A stretch of 27,454 nucleotides of DNA from NCBI GenBank assembly GCA_029941485.1, contig JAPYOZ010000006.1:1-27454 (forward strand), written 5' to 3'. How positions within the stretch are numbered: the first letter of the stretch is position 1; each line of letters opens with the position of its first letter. The notes beneath the pieces are model-generated. The model saw only the letters and a program-made list of their open reading frames with translations, did not search any database and was not told the origin of the DNA. Positions 1 through 8,081 of the stretch are shown piece by piece. Position numbers and translations under genes: made by a program. The stretch comes from Gammaproteobacteria bacterium (GTDB lineage Bacteria; Pseudomonadota; Gammaproteobacteria; PS1; Pseudothioglobaceae).

Positions 1-61
1 GAAAAAACCATTTTTTTCAATAAAAAGAATTTAAAAAATTAATTATACGGAAAAAACCAAG

Positions 62-1063
62 ATGTCATCATTGACTTACCAAGACTCAGGCGTTGATATT
101 ACCAAGGGTAATGAACTTATTGAACACATTAAACCCATTGCTAAATCCACTGATAGAGAGGGTGTATTGGCGGGTATTGGTGGTTTTGGTGCAATGTTTG
201 AATTGCCCATTAACAAGTACAAAAATCCAGTTTTAATTTCTGGTACGGATGGCGTTGGTACCAAACTAAAAGTAGCTGAATCACTAAACAAGCACGATAC
301 CATTGGTATTGATTTAGTAGCAATGTGTGTTAATGATTTAATCGTACAGGGTGCCGAGCCTTTATTTTTCTTAGATTACTACGCCACTGGAAAACTCAAT
401 ACTGAAATTGCAGTGTCAGTAATTTCCGGCATTGGTGAAGGCTGCAAGCAGTCTGGATGTGCGCTCATTGGTGGCGAAACCGCTGAAATGCCAGGCATGT
501 ATCAAGGCGAAGAATACGATTTGGCCGGATTTTGTGTTGGCATTGCTGACAAAGACAAGGTGATTGATGGCTCTAAGGTTGCTAATGGTGATCACATTAT
601 TGCATTAGGTTCTTCTGGTCCACATTCTAATGGCTATTCTCTCATTCGCAAAGTACTGGAGCAATCCACCCCAACTGATGAACAACTAAATGCCCTTATT
701 GAGCCTACTCGAATCTATGTTAAGTCAGTACTCTCACTAATTGAGCAATTCCCGGTACATGCAATTTCTCACATTACCGGAGGTGGCCTGTTAGAGAATA
801 TCCCTAGAGTTCTACCTTCAGACTTAGCAGCTAAGCTTGATTCAAAATCATGGGACTTACCCGAAATTTTTACATGGTTACAAGCGCAAGGTAACATTGA
901 TATTATGGAAATGTATCGTGTCTTCAACTGTGGTGTTGGCATGGTAATTGTATTGCCATCAGATAAGAGCGAGCAAGCGATTAATCACCTGAAAAAACTT
1001 AATGAAAGTGCTTGGTTGATTGGTGAAATTACACAAGCGAAAGACGAACAAGTTATTATTTAA
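62..1063 (+). CDS. purM: Phosphoribosylformylglycinamidine cyclo-ligase (AIR synthetase)
   Basis: Cytosolic enzyme of de novo purine synthesis that closes the imidazole ring, converting FGAM to AIR with ATP. The 333-residue protein is close to the usual ~345 and collinear with E. coli PurM from the first residues (YQDSGVDI near the N-terminus) to the end. Conserved blocks visible are GGFGAMFELP, SGTDGVGTKLK (phosphate/nucleotide region), DLVAMCVNDL, GGETAEMPGMY, SSGPHSNGYSL and FNCGVGM. The ATG at 62 is the only sensible start; the bases before it are A-rich and lack a clear Shine-Dalgarno. purN follows 19 bp downstream, the standard purMN pairing. The 61 bases upstream are very AT-rich and presumably hold the promoter, but I cannot assign -35/-10 boxes with confidence. 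Confidence 0.97.
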   Translation: MSSLTYQDSGVDITKGNELIEHIKPIAKSTDREGVLAGIGGFGAMFELPINKYKNPVLISGTDGVGTKLKVAESLNKHDTIGIDLVAMCVNDLIVQGAEPLFFLDYYATGKLNTEIAVSVISGIGEGCKQSGCALIGGETAEMPGMYQGEEYDLAGFCVGIADKDKVIDGSKVANGDHIIALGSSGPHSNGYSLIRKVLEQSTPTDEQLNALIEPTRIYVKSVLSLIEQFPVHAISHITGGGLLENIPRVLPSDLAAKLDSKSWDLPEIFTWLQAQGNIDIMEMYRVFNCGVGMVIVLPSDKSEQAINHLKKLNESAWLIGEITQAKDEQVII

Positions 1064-1070
1064 TCTAGAT

Positions 1071-1082
1071 AAGGGGAGGAGT
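1071..1082 (+). promoter_or_regulatory. Ribosome binding site deciding the purN start
   Basis: A purine-rich AAGGGGAGGA run lies just before the ATG at 1083. An in-frame start at 1020 would lie inside purM and add 21 residues that PurN proteins do not have. The RBS and the N-terminal sequence after it (VVLISGSGSN) together fix the start at 1083. Confidence 0.8.
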
Positions 1083-1688
1083 ATGGACGGAGTTGTGTTA
1101 ATCTCTGGCAGTGGCTCAAACCTTCAATCAATCATCGATAATGCTGATGATATTAATTTAAAAATTAATTGTGTTATTAGCAATAAATCCGATGCTTACG
1201 GGCTTAAGCGCGCCCAGAAAGCAGGAATTTCTACTCACACTATTAAACACGATCAATTCCCCTCTAGAGGAGAATTTGATAAAAAACTGAGTAGTGTAAT
1301 TGATGTTTGCAAACCAGAAATTATCATATTGGCCGGATTTATGCGTATCCTAAGTACTGAATTTACAAAAAAATATTGCGGAAAAATGCTTAACATTCAC
1401 CCTTCTCTTTTGCCAAAATTTCAAGGTTTAAATACCCATCAAAGAGTCATTGAATCCGGTGAAAAAGAACACGGCGTGAGTATTCATTTTGTTACCGAAG
1501 AGCTTGATGGCGGACCGGTCATTGCACAAAGTACTGTGGCAATACTTGAAAACGATAATGCTAAGTCTTTAGCTGAACGTGTACTGGCTGAAGAACATAA
1601 ACTCTACCCTGAGGTTATTCACTGGTTTACCCAAGGCAGATTAAAGTTTAAAAATTCTAAAGCTGTTCTAGATGGGAAAGTATTGTGA
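1083..1688 (+). CDS. purN: Phosphoribosylglycinamide formyltransferase (GART)
   Basis: Third step of purine synthesis: transfers a formyl group from 10-formyl-THF to GAR. The 201-residue protein has the phosphate-binding SGSGSNLQ loop at 8-15, MRIL near 87-90, and the catalytic residues of the family: Asn104 and His106 in LNIHPSLLP, and Asp142 in ELDGGPVIAQ. Length matches typical PurN (~210). It lies 19 bp after purM and overlaps the next gene by 4 bp (GTGA), so all three genes are probably one operon. Confidence 0.96.
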   Translation: MDGVVLISGSGSNLQSIIDNADDINLKINCVISNKSDAYGLKRAQKAGISTHTIKHDQFPSRGEFDKKLSSVIDVCKPEIIILAGFMRILSTEFTKKYCGKMLNIHPSLLPKFQGLNTHQRVIESGEKEHGVSIHFVTEELDGGPVIAQSTVAILENDNAKSLAERVLAEEHKLYPEVIHWFTQGRLKFKNSKAVLDGKVL

Positions 1689-2416
1689 GATTTCTCCTTT
1701 TAATATTATTTTTTTACCTAAATAATGCTTTAGCTTTTAAGCCACATACCGCTAATTATCACCTCTCTATTAATGGATTTAAAGTCGCTGAAGAAATTAG
1801 AACTCTACATGAATTAGATGGGCAGTACTTCTACACTGCTAACGCAAAAACTTCAGGTTTGGCGGCACTGGTCAAAGATTACTCTATTGCGGCCAGCTCT
1901 GTATTTTCAATTAATGATAAAGGCGTCGATGGTCTTAATTATCAAATTATGGAGCAAGAAAACTCAAAGGTGTCTAAAAATTACGCCATTGATATTGCCT
2001 CTAAAAACAATATCGTTATGTCCATCCTAACTAAAAGCCAGCCTAAGATAACCACTTGGAAATCAGAAGATGGTAATATTGTTGATCCACTGAGTGTATT
2101 TTTAGCAATATCCTACGACTTAAAGAGCAAACCAAACCAAAACGAATTTTATTATCAAGTTGCTAATGGAAAATCCGTTAAGCAACACCACTATAAAAAA
2201 ACTGAAAATCAAGCCATTAAAATTGATGGTCAAACTTTTAATGCGGTTAGAGTGGATAGAATGAACAGCGGAAACAACAAAAGTCAGATTTACTTCTTAA
2301 CCAAGTACCGCTACCTTCCGGTTATTATTAAACAGACTAAGGGTGACAAACAGTATCTCTATAAAATAAAAGACTTCAAAATTCCAGAAGTAGAAAAACT
2401 ACAAGTAACTTTTTAA
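1685..2416 (+). CDS. DUF3108 domain-containing secreted protein
   Basis: The 243-residue protein begins with a clear signal peptide: a short charged start, a Leu/Phe-rich core and an ALA cleavage site near residue 17. The rest resembles the DUF3108 family of periplasmic proteins, with an N-terminal YHLSINGFKVAEE-type beta strand, a central WKSEDGNIVDPLS segment, and the family's late RVDR...YFLTKYRYLPVIIKQ pattern. The molecular function of this family is unsettled. It starts with GTG overlapping the purN stop (GTGA), implying translational coupling. DUF3108 genes commonly follow purMN in gammaproteobacteria; I infer shared transcription, not a purine role. Its 3' end overlaps uvrA on the opposite strand. 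Confidence 0.85.
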   Translation: MRFLLLILFFYLNNALAFKPHTANYHLSINGFKVAEEIRTLHELDGQYFYTANAKTSGLAALVKDYSIAASSVFSINDKGVDGLNYQIMEQENSKVSKNYAIDIASKNNIVMSILTKSQPKITTWKSEDGNIVDPLSVFLAISYDLKSKPNQNEFYYQVANGKSVKQHHYKKTENQAIKIDGQTFNAVRVDRMNSGNNKSQIYFLTKYRYLPVIIKQTKGDKQYLYKIKDFKIPEVEKLQVTF

Positions 2417-5215
2417 GTACTGTCCAGTGTAAGATTTTTGTTCCTTAGCTACTTGCTCCGGTGTTCCCGTTGCAATAATTTGTCCGCCCTTATCTCCACC
2501 TTCAGGGCCTAAATCCACAATCCAATCCGCGGTTTTAATTACGTCTAAATTGTGCTCAATAATCACAATGGTATTTTCACGCTCACGCAGGCGATTAATC
2601 ACTGATAGTAACTGTTTAATGTCATGAAAGTGCAATCCAGTTGTTGGCTCATCAAGAATATAAAGTGTACTACCTGTATCAGTTTTAGATAACTCTTTGG
2701 ACAGTTTAATGCGTTGCGCTTCACCGCCGGATAGGGTTGTTGAATTTTGACCTAAAGTAATATAAGAAAGCCCTACGTCCATTAAAGTTTGTAATTTTTG
2801 TTTAATTTTTGGTATTGGATCAAAGAACTCACAAGCGTCCTCAACCGTCATATCCAACACTTGTGAAATGGTCTTGCCCTTATAAAATATTTCTAAAGTT
2901 TCTCGATTGTATCGATGACTATGGCACACATCGCAAGGCACGTAAATATCAGGTAAAAAGTGCATTTCCACTTTAATTAAGCCGTCGCCCTTGCACGCCT
3001 CACAGCGTCCGCCTTTAACGTTAAAACTAAAACGACCCGCCTTATAGCCACGTGAACGAGCCTCTAAGGTTTGTGAAAATAAATCACGAATAAGAGAAAA
3101 TGCACCAGTATAAGTTGCTGGATTTGATCGTGGTGTACGACCGATTGGGCTTTGATCAATATTGACCACCTTGTCACAATAATTCAACCCATTAATCGAC
3201 TCATAAGGAGAAGGTGTTATTTGTGCACGATTAAGGTCACGAGCAGCCAATGCGTACAAGGTGTCATTAATCAGTGTTGATTTTCCTGAACCAGACACAC
3301 CGGTAATGCAAGTTAGCACACCTACAGGGATTGACAAATCAATATGATCAAGATTATTACCATGCGCTCCTTTGATACTAATCCAATTAGTGCCTACTTT
3401 ACGCTCAGCAGGAACTCCAATACTTTGGCGACCACTGATGTAATCACCGGTCAATGATTTAAGGTTATTCTTGATATCATCCGGAGTACCGCAAGCAATA
3501 ATTTCACCACCATGTACGCCAGCTCCCGGACCAATATCAACAACATAATCGGCTTGTTTAATCGCGTCTTCATCGTGCTCAACCACAATGACGGTATTGC
3601 CAATATCTCTTAGATAAGTCAGTGTATTAAGTAGCTTTTGGTTGTCCCTTTGATGCAAGCCAATCGAAGGCTCATCCAATACATAAAGTACGCCCATGAG
3701 TCCCGCACCAATTTGACTAGCCAAGCGAATACGCTGAGCTTCGCCACCAGAAAGTGTACTGGCCCTACGATCAAGACTTAAATACTCTAACCCTACATTA
3801 ATTAAAAACTGCAAGCGTTGAATGATCTCTTTCAAAATTTTATCGGCAATCTCACCACGTGTGCCTTCCAATTTTAAGTCTTTGAAAAAATCATGGATAT
3901 TAATAATTGAAAGCTTGGTAATGTTCGAAAGATTGTAATTACCAATAAACACATTTCTAGCAGATTCATTTAGTCTATCGCCCTCGCAACTCACACAATC
4001 TTTGCTGACTACATAACGCGACAATTCTTCACGCACTGATCGAATCTCACTTTCTTCATAGCGTCGCATCATCCTTGGAATCACACCTTCAAATGGTTTT
4101 TTCTTGTTTGACCAGCCTTTACGTCCTTTGATTTTGGAAAAATCAATCTCATCCTCGCCACTACCGTACAGCACGATTTTTTTATGCTCATCGTTCAACT
4201 GCCCATAAGGCGTATCAATACTAAAACCATAATATTGCCCTACCAACATTAAGATTTGATAAAAATAAGCATTGGACCTACTCCAACCATAAATAGCTCC
4301 ATCAGCCAAACTCATTTCTGGATTGGCTACTACTTTATCCTCATCAAACATATCTTTAACGCCTAAGCCATCACAGCTCTGGCAGGCACCTACTGGATTG
4401 TTAAACGAGAACAATCTTGGCTCCAACTCTTCTAAAGAATAACCGCATTCAATACAAGAAAACTTAGCAGAAAAAATCAGCTCTTCCATTGATGAATTTT
4501 CCTCCATCGACGCAACACGCACTAAACCAGAAGTTAATTTTAAAGCCGTTTCTATCGATTCAGACAAGCGTGAAGTAATGTCTTTCCTGACCTTTAGTCG
4601 ATCAACAACAATCTCAACATTATGATGAGTTTTACCATTCAACTCTTCCATATCGTCCAAGTAAACAATATCGCCATCCACTCGTGCGCGCAAAAATCCT
4701 TGATGAGAAAGCTCTTCCAAAAGTTTTTTGTGGCTACCTTTTCGATTTTGCACAATCGGCGCAAGCAGCATAATTTTTTCACCTTCAGGCAAAGTCATGA
4801 TTGTATCCACCATTTGTGAGACGGTTTGTGACACTAAATCAATTTGATGTTCTGGGCACTTGGGCAGTCCCGCACGTGCAAATAACAACCTTAAATAGTC
4901 ATAAATCTCAGTAATGGTGCCAACGGTAGAACGAGGATTGTGCGATGTGGCTTTTTGCTCAATGGAAATTGCTGGCGATAAACCCTCGATGTGATCCACA
5001 TCCGGCTTTTCCATCAGCGATAAAAACTGCCGTGCATAGGCCGATAAAGATTCGACGTAACGACGCTGGCCTTCTGCATAAATAGTATCAAACGCTAAAG
5101 AAGATTTACCTGATCCAGACAGTCCAGTAATGACCACCAGTTTATTTCTAGGAATATCAACATCAATATTTTTTAAATTATGAACCCTAGCGCCACGAAT
5201 GCTAATTTTTTCCAC
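2399..5215 (-). CDS. uvrA: Excinuclease ABC subunit A
   Basis: DNA-damage sensor ATPase of nucleotide excision repair, loading UvrB at lesions. At 938 residues it matches the usual ~940. Visible in order: first Walker A (GLSGSGKSS, 31-39), a zinc finger with Cys254, Cys257, Cys278 and Cys281, the ABC signature LSGGEAQRIRLAS with Walker B VLYVLDEPSIGLH, a second Walker A (GVSGSGKST, about residue 635), a C-terminal zinc finger (CEACKGDG ... CDVCH), and a second signature/Walker B (TLSGGEAQRIKLS, LYILDEPTTGLH). Start is GTG at 5215, matching the family N-terminus (EKISIRGAR). It is divergent from pyrH. I see no LexA-type CTG-N10-CAG box in the upstream gap, so SOS control is not evident. Confidence 0.98.
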   Translation of the reverse strand: MEKISIRGARVHNLKNIDVDIPRNKLVVITGLSGSGKSSLAFDTIYAEGQRRYVESLSAYARQFLSLMEKPDVDHIEGLSPAISIEQKATSHNPRSTVGTITEIYDYLRLLFARAGLPKCPEHQIDLVSQTVSQMVDTIMTLPEGEKIMLLAPIVQNRKGSHKKLLEELSHQGFLRARVDGDIVYLDDMEELNGKTHHNVEIVVDRLKVRKDITSRLSESIETALKLTSGLVRVASMEENSSMEELIFSAKFSCIECGYSLEELEPRLFSFNNPVGACQSCDGLGVKDMFDEDKVVANPEMSLADGAIYGWSRSNAYFYQILMLVGQYYGFSIDTPYGQLNDEHKKIVLYGSGEDEIDFSKIKGRKGWSNKKKPFEGVIPRMMRRYEESEIRSVREELSRYVVSKDCVSCEGDRLNESARNVFIGNYNLSNITKLSIINIHDFFKDLKLEGTRGEIADKILKEIIQRLQFLINVGLEYLSLDRRASTLSGGEAQRIRLASQIGAGLMGVLYVLDEPSIGLHQRDNQKLLNTLTYLRDIGNTVIVVEHDEDAIKQADYVVDIGPGAGVHGGEIIACGTPDDIKNNLKSLTGDYISGRQSIGVPAERKVGTNWISIKGAHGNNLDHIDLSIPVGVLTCITGVSGSGKSTLINDTLYALAARDLNRAQITPSPYESINGLNYCDKVVNIDQSPIGRTPRSNPATYTGAFSLIRDLFSQTLEARSRGYKAGRFSFNVKGGRCEACKGDGLIKVEMHFLPDIYVPCDVCHSHRYNRETLEIFYKGKTISQVLDMTVEDACEFFDPIPKIKQKLQTLMDVGLSYITLGQNSTTLSGGEAQRIKLSKELSKTDTGSTLYILDEPTTGLHFHDIKQLLSVINRLRERENTIVIIEHNLDVIKTADWIVDLGPEGGDKGGQIIATGTPEQVAKEQKSYTGQYLKSYL

Positions 5216-5246
5216 GATTGAAAATTTATGTCAGACAAAGGGTTCA

Positions 5247-5278
5247 TTATAACTATCATGATGTGTAAAATCATCAAT
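5247..5278 (-). promoter_or_regulatory. Possible uvrA promoter in the divergent uvrA/pyrH region
   Basis: On the - strand a perfect TATAAT lies at 5252-5247, about 32 bp before the uvrA GTG. The best -35-like hexamer, TTGATG at 5278-5273, is 20 bp upstream, longer than the optimal 17. The -10 overlaps a + strand TATAAC (5249-5254) that could serve pyrH. The assignment rests mainly on the -10 box. Confidence 0.3.
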
Positions 5279-5299
5279 AATTTAACGACTCCGTCAATA

Positions 5300-6010
5300 A
5301 TGGGTAAATACAAGCGCATCTTATTAAAACTCAGTGGTGAGGCCCTAGCTAATACTAAAAATACAATAGACCCAAACACACTGGGTAAAGTGATTAGCAT
5401 TATCCAATCTGCGCTTGATCAAAAAGTCGAACTAGGCATTGTTGTTGGTGGTGGTAATATTTTTAGAGGTGCCGCTCTCGCTGAGTCAGGCATGAATCGA
5501 GTTACTGGCGACCACATGGGTATGCTGGCTACCGTAATGAATGCACTGGCTATTAGTGATGCCTGTAAAAGAAATAAAATTAAGACTTTAGTAATGTCAG
5601 GCTTTCCAATTGGTGGTGGTGTGTGTGATCCGGTTGATCACAACAAAGCCAAGCAAGCACTGAGTGAGGGAAAAGTAGTGATTTTCTCAGCAGGCACAGG
5701 CAGTCCATGCTTCACAACTGACACAGGTGCTGTATTACGTGCCATTGAAATTGACGCTGATATTGTATTCAAAGCCACTAAAGTGGATGGCGTTTATACC
5801 GATGACCCAATGAAAAACCCTAGTGCCACTCGATACGAAGCGTTAAGTTTTGATGAGGCCATTGAAAAAAATCTACAAATTATGGACACTGCTGCCTTTG
5901 CACTGTGTCGTGAGCATAATTTACAAATTTGTGTTTTTAGTATGCTTGAGAACACCAATACATTGTCTGATATTTTAAAAGGTGCATCGTTAGGCACTAT
6001 TATTAGCTAA
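5300..6010 (+). CDS. pyrH: UMP kinase
   Basis: Phosphorylates UMP to UDP with ATP in pyrimidine nucleotide synthesis; amino-acid-kinase fold, cytosolic hexamer. The N-terminal YKRILLKLSGEAL is the PyrH hallmark, followed by VVGGGNIFRG, DHMGMLATVMNAL, TGSPCFTTDTGAVLRA and FKATKVDGVYTDDP. Choosing ATG at 5300 gives 236 residues, matching E. coli (241). Earlier in-frame starts from 5228 would add a non-conserved tail inside the putative promoter region. No strong Shine-Dalgarno precedes 5300. frr follows after 10 bp. The usual upstream partners rpsB-tsf are absent here, with uvrA in their place. Confidence 0.95.
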   Translation: MGKYKRILLKLSGEALANTKNTIDPNTLGKVISIIQSALDQKVELGIVVGGGNIFRGAALAESGMNRVTGDHMGMLATVMNALAISDACKRNKIKTLVMSGFPIGGGVCDPVDHNKAKQALSEGKVVIFSAGTGSPCFTTDTGAVLRAIEIDADIVFKATKVDGVYTDDPMKNPSATRYEALSFDEAIEKNLQIMDTAAFALCREHNLQICVFSMLENTNTLSDILKGASLGTIIS

Positions 6011-6020
6011 GGAAATAATT

Positions 6021-6578
6021 ATGTTAAATGAAATACAACAAGATGCCAGTGAACGCATGAACAAAACCCTTGCTTCACTAGACAGTGCTTTTAGTAAAAT
6101 AAGGGCAGGACGTGCACACCCATCACTACTCGAACAAATCCACGTGGATTATTACGGCTCCATGGTTCCAATTTCTCAAGTGGCTAATATCAGCGCGGAA
6201 GATTCACGCACACTTAAAGTTACTCCGTGGGAGAAGGACATGGTAGCTGTGATTGAAAAAGCCATCATGACCTCTGATCTAGGCCTCAACCCTCAAACCA
6301 TGGGGCAAGTAATGCGTATCCCGCTACCACCATTGACTGAAGAGCGTCGCCGTGAATTAGTGCGTGTGGTTAAGGATGAAGCCGAACAAGCCAAAGTTGC
6401 AATCAGAAACATTCGACGCGATGCAAATTCTGATTTTAAAGAATTATTAAAAGAAAAAGAAGTTTCAGAAGATGAAGCCAGAAAAGCAGAAGACAATGTT
6501 CAAAAAATTACGGATGATCACGTGAAATCGGTTGAAGATAAATTAAACCATAAAGAAAATTCTTTACTGGAGATTTAA
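6021..6578 (+). CDS. frr: Ribosome recycling factor
   Basis: Splits post-termination ribosomes together with EF-G. The 185-residue length is exact for the family. Typical blocks are FSKIRAGRAHPSLLEQI, VDYYGSMVPISQVANIS, PWEKDMVAVIEKAI, IPLPPLTEERRRELVRVVK and a charged C-terminal helix (KEKEVSEDEARKAEDNVQKITD). A good Shine-Dalgarno, TAAGGAAAT, overlaps the pyrH stop, so translation is likely coupled. The gene is followed within 20 bp by a strong hairpin terminator, so the usual downstream neighbours uppS/dxr are not co-transcribed here. Confidence 0.97.
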   Translation: MLNEIQQDASERMNKTLASLDSAFSKIRAGRAHPSLLEQIHVDYYGSMVPISQVANISAEDSRTLKVTPWEKDMVAVIEKAIMTSDLGLNPQTMGQVMRIPLPPLTEERRRELVRVVKDEAEQAKVAIRNIRRDANSDFKELLKEKEVSEDEARKAEDNVQKITDDHVKSVEDKLNHKENSLLEI

Positions 6579-6597
6579 GTAAAAAAACATGTCCAAT

Positions 6598-6624
6598 AAA
6601 AAAGCCCGCATTGCGGGCTTTTTT
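6598..6624. terminator. Bidirectional intrinsic terminator between frr and the small secreted gene
   Basis: A GCCCGC (6604-6609) / GCGGGC (6613-6618) stem with an ATT loop is flanked by an A-run on the left and a T-run on the right. It can therefore act as a Rho-independent terminator on either strand. It sits 20 bp after the frr stop and 15 bp after the stop of the convergent gene at 6640. Confidence 0.92.
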
Positions 6625-6639
6625 ATTGCTAAATATTAA

Positions 6640-7008
6640 TTAACCGCCATACCCTTCAACACAAGCAAAATAATCCGCCCATCTACCAGGAGAGAATAAA
6701 GTACCCATCGCATCAATAGGGCCAGTGTTGTACAAATTACCAGCAGCAACGCCATCTTTAAATCTAACAATGTTATTGTCACTCAAGCCAAGCTTACCCT
6801 TACAGGCATTGTGAGCTGCAACGGATACTGTTTTTCCGCCTACCGATAATGTCATTGTGTTTGGATCTTGATTGCCAACAACCACTTTTTCAGTTACCGG
6901 CTGCACCGAGTCGAAAGACTCAACCGGACCCATGTCACGATCATCACCACCCGCCATAACGCTGGTTGCTAGAGTAAAAGCTGCTACAAAACTTAAAGTA
7001 TTTTTCAT
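6640..7008 (-). CDS. Small secreted protein of unknown function
   Basis: I do not recognise this 122-residue protein. It has a convincing Sec signal peptide (MKNTLSFVAAF... with likely cleavage after VMA at residue 19), giving a mature protein of about 103 residues that starts with an acidic stretch (GGDDRDMGP). The mature part has only two cysteines (69 and 116), which could form a disulfide in the periplasm, and is Gly/Asn/Asp-rich, ending WADYFACVEGYGG. No membrane segment follows the signal peptide. A GGAG lies 12 bp before the ATG. It is a single-gene unit: a strong terminator follows it and the cmoB promoter diverges from it. A real gene is supported by the signal peptide, RBS and terminator; no function is assigned. 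Confidence 0.8.
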   Translation of the reverse strand: MKNTLSFVAAFTLATSVMAGGDDRDMGPVESFDSVQPVTEKVVVGNQDPNTMTLSVGGKTVSVAAHNACKGKLGLSDNNIVRFKDGVAAGNLYNTGPIDAMGTLFSPGRWADYFACVEGYGG

Positions 7009-7038
7009 TTTTTTTTATATCTCCGATAAAGTTAAAAG

Positions 7039-7067
7039 TTGACTTGTCCCCCTTTTGATTCTATATT
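7039..7067 (+). promoter_or_regulatory. Sigma-70-type promoter of cmoB
   Basis: TTGACT (7039-7044), a 17-bp spacer, and TATATT (7062-7067) form the best promoter match I see in the window. Transcription would start near 7074, about 20 bases before the cmoB ATG at 7093. It overlaps the upstream region of the divergent gene that starts at 7008. Confidence 0.7.
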
Positions 7068-7092
7068 TTATACTACTTATTTTTTATTATTA

Positions 7093-8055
7093 ATGTTTAT
7101 GCTGGACGATTTTTTCAAACAATGCTCTGCATCAAAAATATCTACTTTATGTGCTCAATTAATTAGCATGTCAAAACAGGCGTTTGCTGTTAATAACGGC
7201 AATATTCCTAAATGGGAAAATGCCATATCAATGATAAAAACACAAAATTCAGGTGCATTAAACTACGTAGCGCCCTATCTCAATATTCATGCAAAAAATA
7301 TTGATAAAGATGATCTAGAATTCTCACTAAAACAACTGATGCCGTGGCGTAAAGGACCTTATCAAATTGGTGATTTACAGCTTGACAGTGAATGGCGTGG
7401 CGATATGAAATGGGATAGAGTTGTTCCTCACATCCAATCATTAAAAGGTAAGACTGTCCTTGATGTTGGTTCTGGCAATGGTTACTTTACCTATCTTATG
7501 GCAATTTCTGGTGCTGAAATGGCTTTAGGTCTTGAGCCATTTTTGTTGTTTAATTATCAGTTCCAAGCCATTCGTACACTCATCAAAAATCCACCTAATG
7601 CGTTTGTCTTGCCACTACGCTTAGAAGACATGCCAGATGAAGCCGTATTTGATACGGTGTTTTCAATGGGGGTTTTGTATCATCAAAAAGATCACATGGC
7701 GCATCTATACAAACTAAAAAATATGCTAACTAAGGGTGGCGAACTGGTCTTAGAAACGTTAATCATTGATGCCAAAGATGGTGATCAAATCATCCCTGAA
7801 GATCGCTATGCAAGGATGCGTAACGTTTGGTGTTTACCATCGACAGACACATTGCACACTTGGTTAAAACAAACTGGATTTAGCAAAATTAAACTGGTCG
7901 ATGTGACAAAAACCACACCAGAAGAACAGCGCGCCACTCACTGGATTGGCAATAACACCCAATCACTTCAAGATTTCTTAGATCCAAACGACGATACGCT
8001 AACCATTGAAGGATTACCGGCACCTAAGCGTGCGATTTTTGTCTGTCAAAAATAG
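7093..8055 (+). CDS. cmoB: tRNA U34 carboxymethyltransferase
   Basis: Uses carboxy-S-adenosylmethionine to convert 5-hydroxyuridine at the tRNA wobble position to cmo5U, which broadens codon reading. The 320-residue product matches the ~323-residue family. CmoB hallmarks are LMPWRKGPYQIGD (about 82-94), EWRGDMKWDRV, the cofactor-binding motif VLDVGSGNGYF (122-132), FSMGVLYHQKDHMAHL, WCLPSTDTLHTWL and the C-terminal EGLPAPKRAIF. The start is set at ATG 7093 because an upstream in-frame TTG at 7039 lies on the promoter -35 box; ATG 7099 is an alternative. cmoA, the enzyme making the cofactor and often adjacent, is not in this window. Confidence 0.94.
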   Translation: MFMLDDFFKQCSASKISTLCAQLISMSKQAFAVNNGNIPKWENAISMIKTQNSGALNYVAPYLNIHAKNIDKDDLEFSLKQLMPWRKGPYQIGDLQLDSEWRGDMKWDRVVPHIQSLKGKTVLDVGSGNGYFTYLMAISGAEMALGLEPFLLFNYQFQAIRTLIKNPPNAFVLPLRLEDMPDEAVFDTVFSMGVLYHQKDHMAHLYKLKNMLTKGGELVLETLIIDAKDGDQIIPEDRYARMRNVWCLPSTDTLHTWLKQTGFSKIKLVDVTKTTPEEQRATHWIGNNTQSLQDFLDPNDDTLTIEGLPAPKRAIFVCQK

Positions 8056-8081
8056 ATAACGCTACAGGTATAATTCCGCTG

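Noticed and set aside
1020..1082. N-terminal extension of PurN
   Set aside because: It lies inside purM in another frame, has no family similarity, and a strong ribosome site marks the ATG at 1083.
8069..8074. TATAAT just before the ZnuA-like gene
   Set aside because: No -35-like hexamer at the right distance and only 7 bases from the start codon, too close for a normal transcript start.
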